Assembly (NCBI GenBank): GCA_038503035.1
Contig: JAVSML010000039.1
Location: 372,001 to 436,000 of the forward strand
From: Crocodylus rhombifer
Lineage: Eukaryota; Chordata; Crocodylia; Crocodylidae
Length of the DNA stretch: 64,000 nucleotides
Reading direction: 5' to 3'
The notes below the pieces were generated by a model. That model was not told the origin of the DNA and ran no database searches. It was given only the letters and a program-made list of their open reading frames with translations. Below, piece after piece: positions 58,485 to 64,000 of this stretch. The position numbers were made by a program, and so were the translations under genes. Each line of letters begins with the position of its first letter. The first letter of the stretch is position 1.

Positions 58485-59368
58485 AGTTTAAAGCTCACCA
58501 TACAAGATCAGCCAACCTGGAAGAGAAGACACACATGCCTTTGAGAGGTGAAGCCCATCCCACCCCAGCAAGTCCCCTGCCCAAAAGCATGGGTCATTAT
58601 CTAGGAACCCAAGGCCTGCCTGGTGGCACCAACTGCATAAGCTCTGATTGACCTTGCCAATGCAGGCCCCGTGTCACCGTCCCCGCCTACTCACCAGAAG
58701 AAGAGAGGAGAGTACCACCTGCACCCCTGTCTCCCTAAGCTTGTCCCCCAGAGCCTTGAAATCCTTCATAATGCAGTCAGGGTTGCCCTGGCCAGGTCAT
58801 TTGTCTCCACATGGATGACAAGTACGGGGTACTGGTCTGCAGGTCGGATGTAGGCCAGGATCCTCTCTGTGATGTCCCTAACCCGAGCCCCAGGCATGAA
58901 GCAGACCTCTCGTGTCACGGGTCCAGGCCAGCAGATGGGACCTTCCAGCCCTCGTAGGATAGAGACTCCGATGACAAGGACCCGGCATTTCTTCCTGCTA
59001 GTGTTTGCTCTTTGCCCATTCTTTGTCATGTGGGGAGTGACATCATTCCCGACGGAGCCAATTTCTCTGTCTTTCTCCATCACAACTGCCAGGGCGTCAA
59101 ACCTGTTCCCCAGGGAAACCTGGGGAGCTTCCACCACTCTAGGCCTAGCAGCTCTGGATTTGGACACCTTCTGCCACTCCTGTGTTGGATGCGTCTCCTG
59201 TGGGGGTGACCGGGCCTGCAGAGAACAGAGATAGGCATCAATTTCATCCTCTGCATCCCTGATCCCCCTCAGTCTGCTCACCTCAGCCTGGAGCTCCCTC
59301 ACCTGCTCTTCCAGGGCCCTAAGTCGTGCACAGGAGGGACAGACAAGGGGACCATCAGGCTTTCCCAC
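58485..59368 (-). pseudogene. CR1 ORF1 with coiled-coil and SGNH/GDSL-esterase domain
   Basis: The 200-codon open part (59368-58766) starts MGKPDGPLVCPSCARL, with a C-x-x-C that may be half of a zinc-knuckle, followed by a predicted coiled coil (LRALEEQVRELQAEVSRLR, residues ~17-35). A linker leads to the esterase block I, here VLVIGVSILRG (canonical Asp of GDS replaced by Val, Ser kept), and block III HVETNDLA (G to E). A frameshift near 58770 separates it from the C-terminal part, where LLGWDGLHLSK carries the Asp/His pair (about 58545). ORF1 of CR1 is thought to bind RNA and act with ORF2; this one has lost key residues. Confidence 0.88.
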
Positions 59369-59569
59369 TCAGGATCCCATCGAACCCCCCCACAGACAGG
59401 GGGGCAAGGGGCCACTGACCCCGCCATGAGCTCCATCTGGGTGGAGGCCTCAGAAGAGCCCATGGCAGGCAGAAGCGCCCGGGCAGGGCCCCTGGCAGCC
59501 ATGCTCCACATCTGCACCATGTCTGCAGAGCTGTGCCTGCTGCTTTTGCTCACTTGAGGTGCCGCTCTG

Positions 59570-59710
59570 GGAAGCCACCTCGCACCCGCCTTACACAAAT
59601 GCTGGCGCAAACGCCGGCACGCCCTTACAGAGCATGCCTGTTTGCACGCACCGTTCACGCGCACTGCCCACGCGCAGCTCAGGAGCGCGGCTCCCTGTCG
59701 GGCGAGCTAA
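59570..59710 (-). promoter_or_regulatory. CpG-dense stretch in the CR1 5' region (possible internal promoter)
   Basis: By eye there are about 17 CpG dinucleotides between 59573 and 59705, including CACGCGCAG and GAGCGCGGC. The GC-rich cores of the hAT and Tigger-like elements elsewhere in the window have few. It lies upstream (minus-strand sense) of the CR1 ORF1 start at 59368, where a LINE internal promoter is expected. Promoter function is inference. Confidence 0.5.
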
Positions 59711-59739
59711 GAGGGCTCCAGAGGGCTTCCCCTCCTGAT

Positions 59740-59843
59740 CCGCCTCAGTTGCGCTGTACCCTCTGCCCCACTTACCTTAGGGGGAANNNNNNNNNNCCGC
59801 CTCAGTTGCGCTGTACCCTCTGCCCCACTTACCTTAGGGGGAA
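59740..59843. other. Assembly gap (10 N) with identical 47-bp flanks
   Basis: N runs from 59787 to 59796. The 47 bases ending at 59786 (59740-59786) are identical to the 47 bases starting at 59797 (59797-59843), from CCGCCTCAGTTGCGC to CCTTAGGGGGAA. This is the pattern of two contigs whose overlap was not merged. The apparent reading frame across the gap is meaningless. Confidence 0.95.
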
Positions 59844-59850
59844 ATCAGCT

Positions 59851-60350
59851 GTTGCTGCCCCCACCGCTGTCTCCTCTGCAGCTGCTGCCTTCACCGTCGA
59901 GGTAAGGTGGGTATACATGTGGCACACATACACCCTGCTCCCTCTGCTCCCGCTCCCCAACTGCCAATACCCATGTTCTTTTTCCTTTAAATCTAAGTGA
60001 GAATCTTATCTAGTTTTCACAGACAAGATATGTCTAAAAGAGTGTACTACATATGCTCCAACAAACGTGCCTCTTGCACAAGCCCCTACAGACACTGCCA
60101 TTGTGACACTTGTCAGCATTTGTGATATGATTTTCTGAGGCAGATCAAGAAATACAGAAAAGAATAAGACACTGTACCATTTAAAAGAAGCCATACTTAA
60201 TCTTTGAAAGCACTTGATTTTTAACGCAAGTACTAAATATATGGAACAAAAATAAGGGACTGTCATTATCTACAACCTTATTATGAAGGAACTCCTCTCT
60301 CCATCCATCCATCCATCCATCACTACAGTGTTTGACTGTCTCCTGTCATT
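59851..60350. other. Unique DNA with a small microsatellite
   Basis: No gene seen. Contains (CCAT)5 at 60301-60321. Confidence 0.5.
60301..60321 (+). repeat. (CCAT)n microsatellite
   Basis: Five perfect CCAT units followed by C. Confidence 0.97.
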
Positions 60351-60358
60351 ATCTAACT

Positions 60359-60669
60359 CAGTGGTCAGCAACCTTTTTAAGCTAAGGGCTAAAATGACCC
60401 AGTTCAGGTCAAGATGGGCAGGAACTATGACCCAGCCACCACTGCTTCTCCCTGTGGGAGCACAAGGAAAGCTGTTACTGCTGCTGCTTTTCCCCAGTGG
60501 CATATCACAAGTGCCTGCCATCGCCACTTCTCCCCATGGTGGACCAGGGAAAATTAATGTTGCCAAAGCCCCCTGTAGCCAAATGCCACCAAACCATACA
60601 TTTGTGGGCTGGATCAAATGGTTCTGTGGGCCAGATTTGGCCTGCAGGACATAGGTTGCTGACCCCCTG
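60359..60669. mobile_element. Short hAT-type non-autonomous element
   Basis: Termini CAGTGGTCAGCAACC and GGTTGCTGACCCCCTG are inverted copies. Flanking 8-mers ATCTAACT (60351-60358) and ATTTAACT (60670-60677) match at 7/8. Subterminal CTGTGGGCCAGATTTGGCC is a typical hAT MITE end. 311 bp, non-coding. The 123-codon frame through it is spurious. Confidence 0.88.
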
Positions 60670-60677
60670 ATTTAACT

Positions 60678-62701
60678 CTCTCTTTATCTTTCTCACTATG
60701 GATCTTACCATTACTTGTTTCTTTAGAATACTTAGGAGGAGATCAGATTCTGTGATAAGGGTCATAAAAGTAGTTAGGCAAATAACAGCAGAAGGCTACC
60801 TGGTCTTTTCCCCAGGTGCAGCTGTATTTTTGATGTAGAGAGAAGGAAGGGAGTTTTCGGGACCCAGCACCTCAGGCGTGCCCTTGTGTTCTTGTTTTAC
60901 CTGTTCATTCACCATTGCCTTAATAAGCGTAATTATGGTCTATCACAAGCTCATCAGAAACCCAGAGGCAGACATACAAACAGATATACTGGTTGAAAGA
61001 ATGAGGCCGCAGTCTTCTAAAGTGCAGAACAGACTGTGGTCAAAGGCTATTTTTTCCTAGATAATCTAATGAAACATTTTGGCCTGTCAGGAGAATACAG
61101 TGAAAGGTTTGGTTTATGCAGAGAAATGTTTTAGCAAAGACCAAAGCAGTACAAACTTTCTTATCAAGGTGCTCCAGCTTTGAACAGGAATGACTGTTTC
61201 TGTGGCTGAATGAACAACTCATCCTTGAGGCCCATTTAATAGATTCATAGATTGTTAGGGGCTGGAAGAGACCTTGCAGATCTTCTTCTGAGCATACTTA
61301 AGTGAATAAGTATCTTTGACTTCAATGGCAGTTTGGGTATCTAAATAACTTGGAGGATCTGAGGTTGAATGTTGTTTGCAATAATGGATCTTCTAACATC
61401 TTGCAGCTACCAGCTAAGGTAGAAAATCATCATCAGAAGGCAAGAATTTTCTGTGAATCCTGGCCTAGGTTGATTCAGATGGCTGAACCTTGGGTGAATG
61501 GAGCAGTATATTCCATTACTAATACCGTGAGCACTCCAATCCCCTTATTAACATGCATTCCAATTGTGTAATAATTTTTCATCTGGAAGCAGCAGGAAGG
61601 GTGAGAAGGACAGTGTAATTTAGTAAAACTCCTATTGAACTCTTGATGCCTCTGACACACTAAGTTCACTGGAAAGAAAACAACGTTTTGTAAGAAAAAA
61701 CCTCCACCACAGCGGTCCTTTCATATCTGCTACAATTTTGCAATGGGGTAAGAGGGTAGATTTGTTGTCTTCAGGGAGAAAAAAACCTCTGGAACGCTAC
61801 TGAGTGATTCTCAATTCCTCAGGCAGGCGTATTGTAAAAATAGCTTTCTTCTACAGGCAATTACTTAGAAAAACATAGTAGACAAGTATTGGCTAATGAA
61901 AGGATTCATATCCTTTGATAAAAGAAGCACTCATGTCTTGTTTGTATATCTTTTTTTTTTAAAGCATCCGATGTATGAAAACCCTTTGGATTTGCATGGT
62001 TCAGAGCTGAACTTCTACATACAGCTCTGTCAGCAATATAAAATCGTAAGAGCCTGACAGCAGTGATTTATGGTTTCAGTTCTGCACAGAATTCAAACCA
62101 GAAAGAACGTGTTTTCTGGTTGCAGCCAAAATCTCACAAGAATAGCAGTTCTGGCAAGATGTCGATCCAATGTGATAAAAATTGTTCTCAAATGAACAGC
62201 TGATCATGTAATTGTATTTGATCATTCAATGGCAGAAATCTAACAGGATCAACTGTCACAATTAGATTTGGATGTCAAAGAATAAAAATATAAAAGGAGC
62301 CCTAGTTTTGCCTAAAAGCGAAAGCTCAAACTCTTTTCTAAACATAATTTTGAGTGAGACCCTGATTTGAACACCACCATTTCCCAGGTACATTTTATAT
62401 CGCTATCTACCCATAGAATTTAAGTCAAAAGATAGGGGCTGTCTAAGTGGAAGCAGAAATCCTCTCAAAAAAGTTTCAAAGAGTCTAACTAAACACTTTC
62501 TGCAATCTTGAAACAAACACATACAGCTAACTGTGTGAGATATTATGTACAGGGAAACCTCATGGCTAATAATTTATCACAAAGGCTATACATAATAGCT
62601 GCAAATGTTTCATGGTCTAAAGGAAGTTTTCTGTAAGCAGAGTTTTAGGGCCATATCCAAATCATTCTCAATCTCAAATAGGATTTATATAGAATTTAGT
62701 T
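60678..62701. other. Unique AT-rich DNA, no gene seen
   Basis: Contains only a short CR1 tail fragment (61238-61290), listed separately. Confidence 0.5.
61238..61290 (-). mobile_element. CR1 3' tail fragment
   Basis: TAGATTCATAGATTGTTAGG and GGCTGGAAGAGACCTTGCAG match the last ~50 bp of CR1 in reverse orientation. An extreme 5' truncation or a remnant. Confidence 0.75.
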
Positions 62702-62709
62702 ACCTAAGT

Positions 62710-63049
62710 CAGTGGTTCTCAACCTTTTTTGTACCAGGATCCATTTGTAAACACTGATGATCAGTCCCAACCCAGTGCCCCTCACTCCCAACCTGCTGCC
62801 CCCTTCTCCCAGGCCCCAGTGTGGGGGGCGAAGGGTGGGTGTGTGGGGCACGGGAGGCCCCAAGCAACCCCTCACAAGCTGGAACTCTGCCAGCCTGCAA
62901 GGGAAAAGCCATGGTTTCCTGTGTTTCTCTCCTTTAAAGGATAATCTGTTTTTAAAGTTTGTTGATCCTTTTTAAAAGTTTGCTCAAGACCTTTTCATAT
63001 ATTCTTGTGATTCACTTTTGGGTTGTGACTCACTGATTAAGAAACACTG
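62710..63049. mobile_element. Short hAT-type non-autonomous element
   Basis: Left terminus CAGTGGTTCTCAACC; right end, reverse-complemented, CAGTGTTTCTTAATCAGTG. Flanks ACCTAAGT (62702-62709) and GCCTAAGT (63050-63057) match at 7/8, as for a hAT target duplication. No transposase. Confidence 0.85.
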
Positions 63050-63057
63050 GCCTAAGT

Positions 63058-63178
63058 AACTAAAAGCAATGTAATCCAAAAATATTGTCCTGAAAATATA
63101 CCTGTGTTCCTGGGCTTAGGCTTCTGAGCATGCTCAAAAGCAGTCCAACTCAATCCTAAATTCTGCTGTAGCTTACAT
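63058..63178. other. Spacer, no feature seen
   Basis: Short unique stretch between two hAT-type relics. Confidence 0.4.
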
Positions 63179-63655
63179 CAGGGAAGTCCCAATGGTTGCC
63201 TGTGGGCCACATGCAGCCCACAAAGGGTTAATGTGTGGTCCCCAGGCTTTTACCCAGCTGCCACTACTTCTGTTTCTCTGGCTGCTGGTACAGCTGGGGT
63301 ACCTAGGCTTCCTTTCCCTCCCTCAGCTTTTGCCTCCTGCTTTACCCCAGGGGGCAGAGCAGCACAGACCACAGTGTTGGGAAGATGAGGCAGGGACTCA
63401 CACACACCCCCCTTATATACTTATAGGCTGCTATCAAGTCAACCCTGATCCTTAGCTTTTCCAGGCTGAAGAGTCCTATGCCTCTCAGCAGCTCCTCATA
63501 AAGCCTGCTCTCTTAACCTCTAATCATGCATCTGGCTCTCTCTGTTGGAATGGCCCAGGCTTCTGTGACTCACATGAGTGTGGTCCCTGAGGTGTGTGGT
63601 CCCCACTGGTATGGCCTGATAGAAGCTAGACAGCCTTGACTTAGATCAAAACTGA
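63179..63655. mobile_element. Probable hAT-like relic interrupted by a CR1 fragment
   Basis: Begins CAGGGAAGTCCCAATGG...GTGGGCCACATGCAGCCC, the style of a hAT terminus, and a related GTGTGGTCCCC word recurs at about 63594. The right terminus and target duplication were not found. A minus-strand CR1 piece (63410-63545) lies inside. Confidence 0.4.
63410..63545 (-). mobile_element. CR1 LINE internal fragment
   Basis: CTTTTCCAGGCTGAAGAGTC, CCTCTCAGC and CTAATCATGCATCTGG match 11735-11865, the antisense of the CR1 [10 protein letters not shown] region. No 3' tail, so a broken fragment. Confidence 0.8.
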
Positions 63656-63687
63656 GAAGTGTTTAAATCCACTTAGGTCCTCTAGAC

Positions 63688-63852
63688 CAGTGGTCTCCAA
63701 ACTTTTTTGATCGCGCACCCCTATCAGTAAAAAATTTTTGAGCACACATCCCCAATATATGTATATTTATATAAATATAAATAGAAGTTCTAATATTTTC
63801 TTCCCGCACCCCAATGGATCATCTTGCACACACCCCACTTTGGAGACCACTG
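63688..63852. mobile_element. 165-bp hAT MITE with perfect 8-bp TSD
   Basis: Termini CAGTGGTCTCCAAA and TTTGGAGACCACTG are perfect 14-bp inverted repeats. The target duplication CTCTAGAC is exact on both sides (63680-63687 and 63853-63860). Non-coding. Confidence 0.95.
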
Positions 63853-63860
63853 CTCTAGAC

Positions 63861-64000
63861 ATACACACCTCACAATTAATGCTTTGTTTTCCATTCCCAT
63901 AGTACAGTACACTTCTGGATAGGAACACAGATGACAGTGACCGTACCGGCTATTACATTAGGGGCTAAATATTTCATGTAGGACTAAAGAGACCTGGATT
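63861..64000. other. Unique DNA to window end
   Basis: No recognised feature. Confidence 0.5.

Larger units (their letters stand above)
55490..59850 (-). mobile_element. Near full-length CR1 LINE
   Basis: Minus-strand CR1 with, from its 5' end: a GC/CpG-rich 5' region (about 59850-59370), ORF1 (59368 to about 58485), an ORF2 endonuclease (from about 58365), RT, C-terminal domain, 3' UTR and a CATAGAATCATACAATCATAG tail region at about 55507-55528. At about 4.3 kb this approaches the ~4.5 kb known for full-length CR1. The 5' limit is not sharp and coincides with an assembly gap (59787-59796). Multiple stops and frameshifts make it inactive. Confidence 0.9.

Noticed and set aside
58869..59234. 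121-codon plus-strand frame
   Set aside because: Antisense shadow of CR1 ORF1.
59533..60000. 155-codon frame crossing the N gap
   Set aside because: The gap is probably false and flanked by a duplicated 47-mer; the frame is antisense to the CR1 5' region and has no known domain.
1..64000. A multi-gene novel system or host protein-coding gene
   Set aside because: Every convincing coding signal matches a CR1 or Helitron protein. No host exon, operon-like cluster or conserved domain was recognised. Single short exons could be missed by eye; a translated search against vertebrate proteomes would decide.

Overview
This is a stretch of vertebrate nuclear DNA. The most abundant repeats are CR1-type LINEs, many with ORF2 (endonuclease plus reverse transcriptase) relics and CR1-style short-repeat 3' tails. 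With them are hAT and Tigger-like DNA transposon relics, many short non-autonomous terminal-inverted-repeat elements, a few decayed MIR SINEs, and no L1 or Alu. That points to a sauropsid, most likely a crocodilian and less likely a turtle (inference from repeat types only). I recognise no host exon, tRNA, rRNA, CRISPR array or prokaryotic-type operon. The window reads as intergenic or intronic DNA in which every recognisable protein-coding signal belongs to a transposable element.

Layout: 1-9 kb is mostly unique AT-rich DNA with a Tigger-like MITE (3547-3958), CR1 3' ends (4223-4851, 8219-8716), an old CR1 (7035-7350), a terminal-inverted-repeat MITE (5506-5801) and a 74-bp inverted duplication (6181-6254 and 7917-7990). 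9.6-18.5 kb holds a two-part MITE cluster, CR1 pieces on both strands and a GC-rich Tigger-like element (13468-14625). 19-23.5 kb holds a TIR element, a MITE and a hAT element with a perfect 8-bp target duplication (21982-23541). That hAT contains a 139/140 copy of DNA found 3.8 kb upstream. 25-36 kb has a CR1 (25992-27222), another MITE pair, MIR relics and a decayed Helitron replicase gene (34380-35040). 37-44 kb has two more GC-rich hAT elements separated by about 4 kb of featureless DNA.

45.4-59.9 kb is a CR1 hotspot: an ORF1-EN-RT copy interrupted by a nested CR1 with a 7-bp target duplication, a second copy lacking its 3' end, a copy with a nearly open RT frame (53540-55370), and a nearly full-length minus-strand CR1 (55490-about 59850) with ORF1, ORF2 and a CpG-rich 5' end. 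A 10-N gap at 59787-59796 is flanked by the same 47 bases on both sides, so it is probably a false gap. 60-64 kb is unique DNA carrying four short hAT-type elements, three of them with clear 8-bp target duplications.

No undescribed multi-gene system was found. The most unusual signals are the two recent-looking short local duplications, the Helitron relic, the palindromic GC-rich cores inside DNA-transposon relics, and the CR1 cluster architecture.
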